Shown here: piece by piece, positions 15,816 through 25,161 of the stretch | How the letters are laid out: each line of letters starts with the position of its first letter | Position numbering within the stretch: position 1 is the first letter of the stretch | From: Paenibacillus lautus NBRC 15380 | GTDB lineage: Bacteria > Bacillota > Bacilli > Paenibacillales > Paenibacillaceae | NCBI RefSeq assembly: GCF_004000945.1 | Contig: NZ_BIMF01000005.1 | Coordinates: 186,001-250,000, forward strand | Length of the DNA stretch: 64,000 nt | Reading direction: 5' to 3' | Notes under the pieces: generated by a model | Seen by the model: the letters and a program-made list of their open reading frames with translations, nothing else | What the model was told of the DNA's origin: nothing | Databases searched by the model: none | Program-made: the position numbers and the translations under genes

Positions 15816-16742
15816 TTACTTTGCCGAATCAAGGGTAACTTCAGCTTTGACCGTGATTTTGGTGTACTTGGAAGGCACGAGCACGTCATCCGAAGATTTG
15901 GAGATGACTTGCGGATACATTTTGTCCGGATCGGGTTGAAGAACTTTGTAGTAGATCACGGCTTCGGTATCGCTAACATAGTCGACCGAAGTAATTTTAA
16001 TGCCGTACCCCGGATTCGGTAGGTCTTCCTTGGTTACCGTGACTTTGTTCTGCGCATCATCCACCTTAACGACGCTTGTACTTACAGACGGGTCAGATTG
16101 TCCCGGCTCCTCGGGTATCATGTTCTTCTGATGCTCCTCAATGAATCGGATGGAATTGTACGCAAGCTCTGCCGCTTCAATTCGCGTTAAACTCTTCGTT
16201 GGATGGAACTTGGCGTTAGCGTCGAGCTCAGCAATCTTGGTTAACAGCAGGAACTGCACCGCTCCTCTGCTCTCCTCTTTCATCAGATCCTCGTCGGCCA
16301 CATGCAGATACATCATGACCACGGGATAATTTCCGGTCTTCTGAATCGCTTCCGAGAGCAATGTCGCAAACCCAACACGTGTTATCGGCTCATTCCATTT
16401 CATGTCTGCCGATACGGACAATCCGTTCTGAGCCGCTATATTCACAGCATCAGCGAACCAGGCATCCTTCGGCACACTGTCAAACGAACGGCCCGTAAAA
16501 TTCGGTTGCACCTTCAGATCGGCAACATTCACAATCATCTGCACCGCTTGTGCCGTCGTTATTGTTTTGGCCGGAGCGAATTTGTCGGCACTAATCCCTT
16601 GAACAATTCCTTTCGATTGCAGCTCCTTCACCATTTGCAATGGCTTCTCCTCTTGAATATCGTTGAATGCAGAGGCGGCGCCGGCCCCGAGCAATGACGA
16701 AGTGACAAGCATTGCAGTTAACAATTTCGTAGTTTTTTTCAT
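15816..16742 (-). CDS. exported SLH-domain protein with PrcB-like C-terminal domain
   Basis: The 308-residue protein has a clear signal peptide (M-K-K-T-T-K-L-L-T-A-M-L..., cleavage after A-S-A near residue 25). Three S-layer-homology-like segments cover residues ~26-200, with features such as F-D-S-V-P-K-D-A-W-F-A-D-A and I-T-R-V/I-x-x-A. The last ~85 residues (from V-T-K-E-D-L-P-N-P-G-Y-G-I-K) resemble the C-terminal domain of the PrcB family. It is probably anchored to cell-wall polysaccharide. An AGGAGG site precedes ATG. Confidence 0.85.
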   Translation of the reverse strand: MKKTTKLLTAMLVTSSLLGAGAASAFNDIQEEKPLQMVKELQSKGIVQGISADKFAPAKTITTAQAVQMIVNVADLKVQPNFTGRSFDSVPKDAWFADAVNIAAQNGLSVSADMKWNEPITRVGFATLLSEAIQKTGNYPVVMMYLHVADEDLMKEESRGAVQFLLLTKIAELDANAKFHPTKSLTRIEAAELAYNSIRFIEEHQKNMIPEEPGQSDPSVSTSVVKVDDAQNKVTVTKEDLPNPGYGIKITSVDYVSDTEAVIYYKVLQPDPDKMYPQVISKSSDDVLVPSKYTKITVKAEVTLDSAK

Positions 16743-16809
16743 AATTACACCTCCTAATCTTTCTGACGCAGAGGTGCTGGAATATGTTTCATCTCAGCCC
16801 TAATTTATT

Positions 16810-17274
16810 TTACACGCTTCTTTCGCTGTCCAGGCCAAGCTTTACATACATTTCACGGGAATAACCCTGCAGCTTCTGCTCCAGCGCCTGAGCCTGGTCC
16901 TTAAATGCGGTCAGCTCCCGAATCATTCGGGAACGGCCAGCCGGGCTGAACGTCTCATGAATCCGCTCTTTGAAATAATCATGAACGATATAGTTACGCT
17001 GCTTCCAGACCTCTTTTAACTGAACCGTTTCTTCTTCGGAGAATGGAAAGTAATGCTGGATCTCGTGTACCAGTTGGCCCAGAGAGCTGCTTAATTTCCG
17101 CTGATATAATTGGGTGAAATCTTCTTCTGAAGGCACATTTCCTTGGGAAAGCTTAATCAGCATCAACAGATTCGCGAGCTGCTGCTCCAGCGCCTGTGAA
17201 TAATACACCGCTAATCCGAAATAGGCAAACAGCTCTTTGGAGTGGTCACTGTCCATCAGTCGAGATTGTTTCAT
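16810..17274 (-). CDS. HEPN-like alpha-helical protein, orphan
   Basis: The 154-residue protein is predicted to be all helical and starts at ATG after GAGGAGG. Around residue 92 it contains R-N-Y-I-V-H-D-Y, which fits the RX4HXY motif of HEPN/HepT ribonucleases. The preceding E-V-W-K-Q helix is also in keeping with the fold. HepT toxins normally pair with an MNT nucleotidyltransferase antitoxin; none is adjacent. It may be an orphan HEPN protein with a housekeeping or defence role, or the motif may be coincidental. It stands alone between the SLH-protein and ABC-2 genes. Confidence 0.6.
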   Translation of the reverse strand: MKQSRLMDSDHSKELFAYFGLAVYYSQALEQQLANLLMLIKLSQGNVPSEEDFTQLYQRKLSSSLGQLVHEIQHYFPFSEEETVQLKEVWKQRNYIVHDYFKERIHETFSPAGRSRMIRELTAFKDQAQALEQKLQGYSREMYVKLGLDSERSV

Positions 17275-17353
17275 GGTATCCTCCTCTAGTATTGGCTGTC
17301 TTTACCGTTTCTATTTGTGTATATCCCTATGGTAAAGGAAGATTACTCCTACT

Positions 17354-18082
17354 TCAACCTACTTTTCGGATCATGCTTGCCGCATCCTTACGGCAGGCGT
17401 TCCATAGATAAACAGCCAGCAAAATGAAGCTGTATATGAACGTATATGCAATCGTCATGAATAATACGGACCGGGAACGCTCGTCAGCATGAATGAGCAT
17501 ATCAATCATAACAGAGACAGGCGGCAGCACATAAGGAACCATTCTCAAATAGACAAGATCATCCTGAACGATGGATTGCCCGGCTAAGGAAATAACGATA
17601 ACGATTAACAGCAAACCTGCCGCTCTTCCCTGATTCTCCATAAAGCCAAACTGAAAAAATACGGAAAGTGAAATGCCGAGCAAGGACAATGCAGCATGGC
17701 CCAGAAAACCCAGAGCAAACTGAGATAATGTCATCGGCTTATCAAACATTCCAAATACGATCGGATAAAGGACAGCAAATAAACTGAATAGAATAGATAG
17801 AAGACTTACGGTTAAATATTGGGCGGCATAATATCGTATGGCCTTCCCGCTATGAACGATCAGGAGCATCGTTTGACGCCCTTGATCATGATTGAGAAAG
17901 TTCAAACCAAGCCAAGCTGAGCCGACAAACAGAAATGCAGCCGTTACGGCATAACTGTCCATGATCGGGTTGGGCCGGTAGGAGTAGATAAACACCACCG
18001 ATATCAATATAAAAGCAATCGGCGCAAAATATCGATAGGATCTCGTGTAGCTGGCAAGCATGTAATGAATCAATGATCCCAT
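17354..18082 (-). CDS. ABC-2 type transporter permease
   Basis: The 242-residue protein has six hydrophobic helices, as in ABC-2 permeases. Its ATG overlaps the last base of the ATPase stop codon (TAATG), so the two are translationally coupled and form one transporter. Residues such as F-L-N-H-D-Q-G-R-Q-T in the first cytosolic loop match members that export or flip small molecules in Bacillota. The substrate cannot be determined. Confidence 0.8.
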   Translation of the reverse strand: MGSLIHYMLASYTRSYRYFAPIAFILISVVFIYSYRPNPIMDSYAVTAAFLFVGSAWLGLNFLNHDQGRQTMLLIVHSGKAIRYYAAQYLTVSLLSILFSLFAVLYPIVFGMFDKPMTLSQFALGFLGHAALSLLGISLSVFFQFGFMENQGRAAGLLLIVIVISLAGQSIVQDDLVYLRMVPYVLPPVSVMIDMLIHADERSRSVLFMTIAYTFIYSFILLAVYLWNACRKDAASMIRKVG

Positions 18083-18981
18083 TATGCTCCCTCCCCTTGC
18101 ATTGATTGACCGGAAGTTGGGTGCACTTGCTCTGCCCTCTCTCCGCTCCAGGGCTCCAGCCGTGTCAGCGAACCGCCTGACTGTAAAATATCCAGCAGCA
18201 TTTCATCCGCGACCTGCCGTGACACTACCATCGATGCAGGATTACCTCTCGATATCCAATAGTGAAATCCTGAGCGGCGTTCCAGTTCCATCATTTTGTC
18301 CTGGGTAACACGCGTGAATTCCAGCATCATCCGTCCCATCTCCGAACCGGTTTCCAGCATTCCGTCCCGTTCGATCCGCCCCCGGCGGAGTTGCGTTACC
18401 CGGTCGGCCAGCGAAGCAATAAGCAGCGGCTCGTGTACGGACATCACGATCGCTGTCCCTTGTCTTTTGATTTCACTTAGTATGCCAATCATCTCCATTT
18501 GGGAAGGCTCGTCCAATCCCGATAGTGGCTCATCCAGAACCAATAGATCGGGCTGACGAAGCAGGGCCTGCATGATATTGACTTTTTGCAGCATTCCCTT
18601 GGAGCATAATGTCATCTTCATGTCCTGAAGCTGAAACACATTCAGCATCGCATTAATTCGCTTCCCGGCTTCTTGCTTGTTCATGCCCTGAATGCTGGCC
18701 ATATGACGCAAATATTCGGAAGGATGAAACCGAAGCGCAGGAAAGCGCTCCGGAACATACCCGACGCGAAGCGAGGATTCATACTCGACCCGGGATCCTT
18801 CCGATGGGATAGCAAGCCCGGCTATTATGTGCAGCAGGGTGCTCTTTCCCGCACCATTGCTTCCCGTAATAGCGACGCATTCGCCTCGGGAAATGCTCCA
18901 ATTGATGTTATGTAAGACGGCGAATTTGCCAAAACGCTTGTTTATTCCGTTCAATTCCAACAGCTCCTGCAAACATTTCAA
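18082..18981 (-). CDS. ABC transporter ATP-binding protein
   Basis: The ~299-residue ATPase has Walker A G-S-N-G-A-G-K-S (~42), a diverged signature (C-S-K-G-M-L-Q-K in place of LSGGQ), Walker B L-L-V-L-D-E-P-L-S-G-L-D and H-loop V-H-E-P. The last 90 residues form an accessory domain. The open frame begins with TTG at 18981, but the better-spaced start may be TTG 18954, which follows GCAGGAG and gives N-G-I-N-K-R-F-G at the N-terminus. It forms an operon with the overlapping permease; no regulator is adjacent. Confidence 0.85.
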   Translation of the reverse strand: MKCLQELLELNGINKRFGKFAVLHNINWSISRGECVAITGSNGAGKSTLLHIIAGLAIPSEGSRVEYESSLRVGYVPERFPALRFHPSEYLRHMASIQGMNKQEAGKRINAMLNVFQLQDMKMTLCSKGMLQKVNIMQALLRQPDLLVLDEPLSGLDEPSQMEMIGILSEIKRQGTAIVMSVHEPLLIASLADRVTQLRRGRIERDGMLETGSEMGRMMLEFTRVTQDKMMELERRSGFHYWISRGNPASMVVSRQVADEMLLDILQSGGSLTRLEPWSGERAEQVHPTSGQSMQGEGA

Positions 18982-19328
18982 CTCCTGTTCACGTATTCTG
19001 GTGCTGTATGTATTGTAGATCTATTTTACCTGTAAACACAACCTCTCAAGCTCGGTGGACAAAGGTCTCATCCTGACATGACAGTAACACCACATATATG
19101 TACTTCAAGACGGCTCTATCTTCCGAAACTTGACATAAATCCAGAAGATTAGCGTTAGGTTGCCATGATCAAAATGGCATTCGAAGCACCGATCAGGAAA
19201 GACGATAAAACATAGCGAAGACGGCCCAGAAGGCCGCCTTTTTGTTTATTCGCTCTTAAGTTCAACTTGCCCGAACTCAGCTTGCCTAGAACGCGGGTCT
19301 CCGGCTGGCCCCATCCGTTTCCTTGCCA
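18982..19328. other. 347-bp intergenic region with an orphan terminator-like hairpin
   Basis: No gene is visible here. The only clear structure is a hairpin, CGGCC-CAGAA-GGCCG (19222-19236), extended by further pairs and followed by CCTTTTTG on the plus strand. No plus-strand gene lies upstream of it, so it either ends an unannotated small RNA or is fortuitous. Confidence 0.4.
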
Positions 19329-20693
19329 TTACCGCAGCCGTTGACCTGCCAATTCAAACGATTCAATCTCTCCTAATCCTACGGCCGCGCTTAGGGCTGC
19401 GCCTACGGCGCCCTCCTCGGCATATTGCGATACATGCATTCGAAGCCCAAACCGCCGGGCTGCTTCATCCCTTAACCTTTCGTTGTTGCGGATGGCATTT
19501 CCGGCTCCAACCAAGGAATTGACACTATGACGTATAACTCCCGGCAGTCGCTCGAAATACGCATGCAGCTCCTCGACCATCCCCCGGTTGAAGCCATCAA
19601 TCAACGGTCCAGGGAAAAAGTTATCCACAGAAATGTTGCCAATCTGTCCTCGCTGACCGGGGTCTTGCCTTGTTCCAAGGAATTGGGTATTCACGGTCAG
19701 GTTGTTACTAGAAGAAGAACTTGCTTCGCTTGCTGCTCGTTCCATCCAGGCGTAGACCTGCCCTGCGGAGACGGGCTCTCCAGTATATGAGGAAATAACC
19801 TTTCGAAAAAACTGCTCCAGTAACGCATAGGCTTTACCACCACAAAGGGACGAACCGACTAGCAGCCTGCCTCCACCGGGAAACGGTCTGGCTTCCATCC
19901 CTTCCGGGACCGTCCGGCCTTCATGCAGGTCATAGATCGAAAGCTGTCCTCCGGTTCCGATATTCAACAGCACCGAGTGGTGAATGTCTTTCACGCTGCC
20001 CAGAAAGCTCGCCTGGTTATCGCCCAGCGATACATACACCGGAACGCCGCCCGACGATCCTGCCTTCGTTCCCGAAGCTCGAACCGATGGAAGCCAGCTC
20101 CGCTTTATTCCTGCTCGTTCCAGCGCTTCGGAATCAAAATCTTGTTTTTCCGCAGAGTAGCAGCCAATCCCTGCTGCATGTGTCGGGTCAATTAGCGGAT
20201 CTTGATTGCCTGCCAGCTTCATCACGATATAATCCGAGATCGTGCAGATGCAGCACGCAGACGGGGGTATAAGATGATTCATCCGGTTGTAAAAATGCGT
20301 GACGAGACCATATCCTGTCGCCAGCGTATATCCCGTGAGTTCCGATAGTCGCTCGGCGTAAGTCCCATGATGAAGCCGCTCTGTTCCGCGTTGATCCTGC
20401 CATGTATACAGGGGACTAACCGCTCTGCCTAGTTCGTCCAGATACAGAATGCCATGCATTTGGCCTGTTACGCCAATGCCTCCAATATCCGGATGCTTCT
20501 GTAACAGCTGTCTTATTACCGTTTCCGCCTGCCGCCAGATCACCTCCGGGTCTTGAACCCTTTCCCATGGGTAACCCCCACCCTGTCCTGCTCGGTTGGT
20601 TTCAATCACAACAGACGACAACTCGCCATGTCCGACGTCGTATACCACTCCGCATATACTCGTTGTTCCGATATCCAATCCAACATACTTCAC
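19329..20693 (-). CDS. FGGY-family carbohydrate kinase, sedoheptulokinase-like
   Basis: GTG 20693 is chosen because AGGAG precedes it by eight bases and the protein then begins with the phosphate-binding strand K-Y-V-G-L-D-I-G-T-T-S. This gives 454 residues, typical for FGGY kinases. Also visible are G-V-T-G-Q-M-H-G (~71), W-x-D-Q-R-G-T, S-L-G-D-N-Q-A (the catalytic Asp region, ~237), L-N-I-G-T-G-G-Q and V-G-A-G-N-A-I. The Q-M-H-G and D-N-Q-A versions are those of sedoheptulokinase-like members. It is the last gene of the first catabolic operon and phosphorylates a sugar or ketose of unknown identity. Confidence 0.85.
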   Translation of the reverse strand: MKYVGLDIGTTSICGVVYDVGHGELSSVVIETNRAGQGGGYPWERVQDPEVIWRQAETVIRQLLQKHPDIGGIGVTGQMHGILYLDELGRAVSPLYTWQDQRGTERLHHGTYAERLSELTGYTLATGYGLVTHFYNRMNHLIPPSACCICTISDYIVMKLAGNQDPLIDPTHAAGIGCYSAEKQDFDSEALERAGIKRSWLPSVRASGTKAGSSGGVPVYVSLGDNQASFLGSVKDIHHSVLLNIGTGGQLSIYDLHEGRTVPEGMEARPFPGGGRLLVGSSLCGGKAYALLEQFFRKVISSYTGEPVSAGQVYAWMERAASEASSSSSNNLTVNTQFLGTRQDPGQRGQIGNISVDNFFPGPLIDGFNRGMVEELHAYFERLPGVIRHSVNSLVGAGNAIRNNERLRDEAARRFGLRMHVSQYAEEGAVGAALSAAVGLGEIESFELAGQRLR

Positions 20694-20725
20694 CGGCATA
20701 ACTCCTGACATCATCGTATTCCTGT

Positions 20726-21388
20726 TCATGCCAAGGACTGCGGGTGATCGAGGCATCGCAGCATTTCTTCACTGTTATGCTCGATATCCAGCGATAACGT
20801 TAGCGGCTGCGGTGCAAGAGATTTTTCCCGCAGCTGCAACCATTCTCGCCATACCTCAGCTGACTTCCCATAACGTTTCCCGCTAAGCCTCCGCAGTTCA
20901 AGGAGCGCCCCTCTGGACAACAGCGACCGGCTGTCATCTAGATAATCGCTCAAGATTTCATATCCTTCCTTGCTTCCCGATCGGGCCAAGGCTCTCCCAA
21001 CTGCCAGCTCCAGCATCGAGCGCCGCTTCAGAAAGTAATCGGCCTGCGCTCCCGTTTTACAAGTTTGTCTCCGCAGCACAGGAATGCTATGGAGCTTTAA
21101 CAAGACCGAAGCTGCTTCCCTTGATCCTAACCGTTCAGCTCCTTGGCAAATCGCATCAATATAATAGTAGATTCCCTGCAAGGTATCCTTGAAATCCTCC
21201 TCATCGGGATGCAGCAACCCGGCCACCCGCTGCCATACCATTAAGCTGCGCGGATCCCTTGCCGCGACTAGGGAGTACAACCAATTGGCGGCCTCGGGCA
21301 TCGCTCCGTGGTCCGGAGGCAGCTGCACATACATGATAACAGGCTGAATCCACCTGCCCGATTCCGAGAATATGAAGCTCCGTCCCAC
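20726..21388 (-). CDS. hypothetical helical-repeat protein, N-terminus unclear
   Basis: The 220-codon frame begins at a GTG with no ribosome site. It is open further upstream, without a usable start, into the end of the amidohydrolase gene. The product looks entirely helical, with HEAT-like repeats in R-R-S-M-L-E-L-A-V-G-R-A-L-A-R and R-G-A-L-L-E-L-R-R-L-S-G-K-R-Y-G. Such segments occur at the C-terminus of some large FAD-dependent oxidoreductases in sugar-utilisation loci. It could be a remnant of such a protein or a frameshifted gene. It lies in the same operon, 32 bases before the kinase. Confidence 0.5.
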   Translation of the reverse strand: MGRSFIFSESGRWIQPVIMYVQLPPDHGAMPEAANWLYSLVAARDPRSLMVWQRVAGLLHPDEEDFKDTLQGIYYYIDAICQGAERLGSREAASVLLKLHSIPVLRRQTCKTGAQADYFLKRRSMLELAVGRALARSGSKEGYEILSDYLDDSRSLLSRGALLELRRLSGKRYGKSAEVWREWLQLREKSLAPQPLTLSLDIEHNSEEMLRCLDHPQSLA

Positions 21389-21474
21389 CGTTTTTGTTCT
21401 GTGTCGTCCATTCCATTTTTGCGTCTCGGCTCCATCATTCGTTATAGATCCATCATCCAGCCGGGGAAGAGTCG

Positions 21475-22725
21475 CTAGAGTCGATAAAGCTCCATTAGAT
21501 TTTGGCGGAATATCCGGTCCGCAAACGTCATGGCTTCCCGTTCGTTCAGCGAGCCTTCACGGACCTTCTCCTGAAGAACTTCCGCTGCGATCTGCCGTGC
21601 CAGCTTTTGATGGGCATAAGTGCCTTCAACGAAATTGTAGTCGCCGCCGAAGCCCTGAATTTTGGTACCCGGCACCATTTCGATCATCTGGCTTAATATT
21701 TGCTTGGCCGCCGTCGGCGAAATAATGTAAACCCAGGTGAAATCCGCATAGACGTTCGGAAAATTTTTCGCTAAACTCAAATATTCATTCTGGTATGGCA
21801 GCCCGCAATGCAGCAGCACAAACTTGGCTTCCGGGTATTCAAGCAGCAGCGGTAGCAGGCCGGTCACCCTGGAATTCGTAATGATATTCCCGTTGCCGGA
21901 AACGCTGGTCTCGTGATGGCCGGTATGGATCTGAATCGGCAATTCATAGGCAATGGACCGACGGACGATGAAATGAATGAGGTAATCCTGAAGAGGCAAA
22001 GTATCCGCATGACTTAGCGGCTCATCCAGCGTATTAACCATCAACCGGTTAAAAGCTTGTTCCGCCTCAAATCGTGTCGGTTTGCCGCACGCCAGACTGC
22101 GCCAGTAAGCGTGACCCAGCTTCGTGGCAACCATCCCTTCCTGAACGTATCTATATAGTAAGGAATCCACCGCGTTCAAATAATCCTCCAAGGTATGAAC
22201 GGTTACGGCAGCCGTGCGCTCTACCGCCTGAATATCCTTTAATGTTCGCAGCTTAAAAGCAAAGTCCAAGAACATGATCGGCCTCAGCAGCTCGGTGTTC
22301 ATCTCGGTTGTCTGAATCAGCGTAAACGCCACGTCGATTCCTGATTGCTCGCTTAGCACCTTGCGGTACCAATCATCGTTGGCGGAGGCGGCTTTCACCT
22401 TCCCGTCCAATTCCATGATGCCCTGCACGCTCCAATCCCCGAATCCGTACAAGTCCTCTAGTGCGGTCTTAAACATCCGGGCATACGTCGTATTATTCGT
22501 ACGGTCCCAATAATTCAGGAAGGTGACCGCTTTCTCTTCATCGCTGGTTTTGCTTCTTGGGCTTAAAACATCCCGCGGCATGCCTGCCGTGGTCAAGTCC
22601 GAGTCCAGGTAATGAAGCAAGCCGAAGATACCCGTATTCTCCTTTTTCCGAATGGCCGGCGTGGCCAAATGCTCGTGTCCGTCAATGATGCGGATTTGTT
22701 GTATATATTCCTGCAAGCTATTCAT
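21475..22725 (-). CDS. amidohydrolase-family (amidohydrolase 2 / uronate-isomerase-like) enzyme
   Basis: ATG 22725 follows AAGGAGA at eight bases and gives 416 residues. A metal-dependent TIM-barrel hydrolase is suggested by I-D-G-H-E-H (about residue 15), Q-I-H-T-G-H-H (~270), V-L-L-H-C-G-L-P-Y-Q-N-E (~310) and G-G-D-Y-N-F (~370). These give the His and Asp ligands of the amidohydrolase superfamily. The long helical insertions resemble glucuronate-isomerase relatives. It may hydrolyse a lactone or isomerise an acid sugar in this operon. The reaction is not established. Confidence 0.75.
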   Translation of the reverse strand: MNSLQEYIQQIRIIDGHEHLATPAIRKKENTGIFGLLHYLDSDLTTAGMPRDVLSPRSKTSDEEKAVTFLNYWDRTNNTTYARMFKTALEDLYGFGDWSVQGIMELDGKVKAASANDDWYRKVLSEQSGIDVAFTLIQTTEMNTELLRPIMFLDFAFKLRTLKDIQAVERTAAVTVHTLEDYLNAVDSLLYRYVQEGMVATKLGHAYWRSLACGKPTRFEAEQAFNRLMVNTLDEPLSHADTLPLQDYLIHFIVRRSIAYELPIQIHTGHHETSVSGNGNIITNSRVTGLLPLLLEYPEAKFVLLHCGLPYQNEYLSLAKNFPNVYADFTWVYIISPTAAKQILSQMIEMVPGTKIQGFGGDYNFVEGTYAHQKLARQIAAEVLQEKVREGSLNEREAMTFADRIFRQNLMELYRL

Positions 22726-22867
22726 CCAAGGTGTCTCCTTCCACTCCATAAAAGGTCTTCATCCTAAATTCCCAGTCTTTATCCTTCACGTTAAAAGGAC
22801 AGGAAAAGGCTGCCTCGCGAAGGAAGCAGCCTCCCCCATCAACCGCGGTTGTGATCCGTGCCGTGTC

Positions 22868-24163
22868 TTAATCGATTTGCAGCTCAGGGAAAGAATTCTT
22901 TACTTCCTTTTTGAAATCGGCCAATACTTCGTCATAACTCCGATTGTTGGTGACCCCTTCACCGGCAACCTTTCTCCACTTGCTCAGAATTTCCTCGCCA
23001 AACTTGTCCGCTGTATGTCCCGGCATTTGCTTGACCGTCTCATAATACGGAGCCAGTATGTTCTGATCCCCGAACAGTGGAGACTTGAAGTGGTCCAGAT
23101 TGTCTTCATAGACTTTGCCGGAAGCCGGCATATTGCCTGTCTTCTCCAGATTGTGCTGCTGCCACTCCGGTCCGGCGATGTATTTGATAAATTCAAACGC
23201 CAGCTCCTGATTCTCGGATTTGGAATAAATGCTGCGGTACGTTCCTCCGCTGTAGAAGCCTAACGGCGTCTTGGCTACCCCATATTTCCCTTCGGCCTTA
23301 CCATCCTTGTTATCCACCATAAAGCCAGCCCATGCCGGCATGGAGGTCAGCACCACGCTGCCGTCATTCAAGGCATTGCCCCATCCCGCCGACATGAACG
23401 GCAGCTTGGCATCGACGTTGTTCTGACGAATCTCCTTCTGAATCTCGTAGTATTCCTGCCACTGTGGATCCATGTTCAGCTTGTTGTCCTTCACCCATGG
23501 TTCTAGGTTATAGGCAGCGATATCAAATACGTCGCCGGCGTTTGCGATCAGGTGGACCTTGCCGCCGCTCGCCTCAAAAACCTGCTTTCCAAGCTGGATG
23601 ATCTTGTCCCAACTGTCGACCATTCCGCTGATTTCGTCGGGATCATCGGTTCCGAGGTACTCCTGCGCCGTCTCGCGCAGATACCAGAATCCGCCCGGCG
23701 ACGAATGATCCGAAACCGCACGGATTTTGCCGTCCGACCCTCTTCCGAGTTCCGTTACGTATGGAATATTGTCCTTTACCAGCTCATCAATGCCCATCGC
23801 CGATAAATCCGTCGTGAACTTGGAATCGATGAATTTGCCGATGTATCCCCGCTCCAGATCAAAGATATCCGGCGTATCCTTGCCGGTCTGCAGGGCCGTC
23901 AGCAGCTTCGTCTGATACTGGTCACCCGGGAACATCTTCACCTCGACGGTCACTCCCGGATGTTTCGCCTCAAACTGGTCTGCCATGTCCTGCACTTGAT
24001 CAAAGAATGTCCATATCACCAGTTTGCCTTGAAGCTCTCCGTTCTCGTTTTTGGCCGGAGCAGCTCCTCCCTGACTTGCTCCGCTGCCGCCGGAGCATCC
24101 GGCGAGCAGTCCGGTTAACATGATGGCGGACAGCAGCATGCCGATTAACTTCTTCCTTTTCAA
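22868..24163 (-). CDS. carbohydrate ABC transporter substrate-binding lipoprotein (set A)
   Basis: The 431-residue protein begins at TTG with GGGGGAGA upstream. It has a lipoprotein signal with lipobox L-L-A-G-C (Cys near residue 22) and a short Gly/Ser linker. The binding domain has family 1 features such as W-T-F-F-D-Q-V-Q-D-M-A and P-G-D-Q-Y-Q-T-K-L-L-T-A-L. It would deliver an oligosaccharide to the two permeases encoded just upstream in the same direction. No ATPase gene is present; a shared MsmK/MsmX-type ATPase elsewhere is expected. Confidence 0.9.
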   Translation of the reverse strand: MKRKKLIGMLLSAIMLTGLLAGCSGGSGASQGGAAPAKNENGELQGKLVIWTFFDQVQDMADQFEAKHPGVTVEVKMFPGDQYQTKLLTALQTGKDTPDIFDLERGYIGKFIDSKFTTDLSAMGIDELVKDNIPYVTELGRGSDGKIRAVSDHSSPGGFWYLRETAQEYLGTDDPDEISGMVDSWDKIIQLGKQVFEASGGKVHLIANAGDVFDIAAYNLEPWVKDNKLNMDPQWQEYYEIQKEIRQNNVDAKLPFMSAGWGNALNDGSVVLTSMPAWAGFMVDNKDGKAEGKYGVAKTPLGFYSGGTYRSIYSKSENQELAFEFIKYIAGPEWQQHNLEKTGNMPASGKVYEDNLDHFKSPLFGDQNILAPYYETVKQMPGHTADKFGEEILSKWRKVAGEGVTNNRSYDEVLADFKKEVKNSFPELQID

Positions 24164-24294
24164 AACAATCTCCCCCTATACGTTTCATTCGTTTCCAGAC
24201 AAACATCGATTGAATCCATCCGAAATGATTTCATAAAGAAGCGAGAAGCAGGTCTATGTCGGGGCATCCCCCCTTTCAGACTCCTTGCCGGCCA

Positions 24295-25146
24295 TCATCC
24301 CTTGACTGCCCCTGCCGCAATTTCGCTGATTACTTTCTTCGACATGATCGAAAATACGATCAGTATCGGTATGGTTGAGATGACAACGCCGACGTATTGT
24401 GCGCCAAAGTCCGAGGTGAACTGGGATTTGACGCTCGCTATCATCACCGGAAGCGTTTGCAGCTGATTATCGAACAAAATGATCATCGGGGTCAGGAATT
24501 CGTTCCAGCTGCCAATAAAATTCAGAATGCCGAGTGTGGCAATGCCGGGAATCATCAACGGAATGACAAGACGGTGGAAAATTCTCAGTTCCCCGTAGCC
24601 GTCGATCCGGCCCGATTCCATAATCTCCGTCGGCACCGAGGAGTCCGCGATCTGCCGCAGAAAAAAGATGCCGAATGCGCTTGAAATGGAAGGCAGTATC
24701 AACGGCCAGTACGTATTCAGCATGTGGAACGTATCCATCAGCTTGTAGAAGCCGATGATGCCAAGCTGTCCCGGAATCATCATCGTTCCCAGAACGGCTA
24801 CGAAGAGAATGTTCTTATGCTTGAAGTTGTACTTGGCAAATCCGTAGCCGCCAAGAGCGGCGAAATATAAGCCGATGGCTGTGGATACTACGGAAATGAA
24901 GATCGAATTGGCAAACCCGCGCCAAATGTGGACCGTATCGATCAGCCGCTCATAGTTGACCAGAAACTGGTCCCCCGGAACGACCAGCAGCCTCCGCGCG
25001 ATATCCGAATTGGCATGCGTCGAGGTCATGATCATGCTGTAAAAAGGAATGAGGCAGGTTAAGGCGATCACAAGCAGAAATAGGTAGAGCGCCATTCGCC
25101 CGAGAATAATCTTAACGTTGTTTTGTTTTACCGCTTCAGCTCTCAT
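24295..25146 (-). CDS. carbohydrate ABC transporter permease, MalG type (set A)
   Basis: The ~283-residue protein with six membrane helices belongs to the CUT1 inner subunits. The EAA loop for ATPase contact is visible as E-I-M-E-S-G-R-I-D-G-Y-G-E (about residues 190-202). ATG 25146 is preferred because AGGGGGT lies at proper spacing; a GTG four codons earlier abuts the site. It follows the partner permease with a 15-base gap and precedes the binding protein gene. Confidence 0.88.
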   Translation of the reverse strand: MRAEAVKQNNVKIILGRMALYLFLLVIALTCLIPFYSMIMTSTHANSDIARRLLVVPGDQFLVNYERLIDTVHIWRGFANSIFISVVSTAIGLYFAALGGYGFAKYNFKHKNILFVAVLGTMMIPGQLGIIGFYKLMDTFHMLNTYWPLILPSISSAFGIFFLRQIADSSVPTEIMESGRIDGYGELRIFHRLVIPLMIPGIATLGILNFIGSWNEFLTPMIILFDNQLQTLPVMIASVKSQFTSDFGAQYVGVVISTIPILIVFSIMSKKVISEIAAGAVKG

Positions 25147-25161
25147 AAGTTCTAGCACCCC

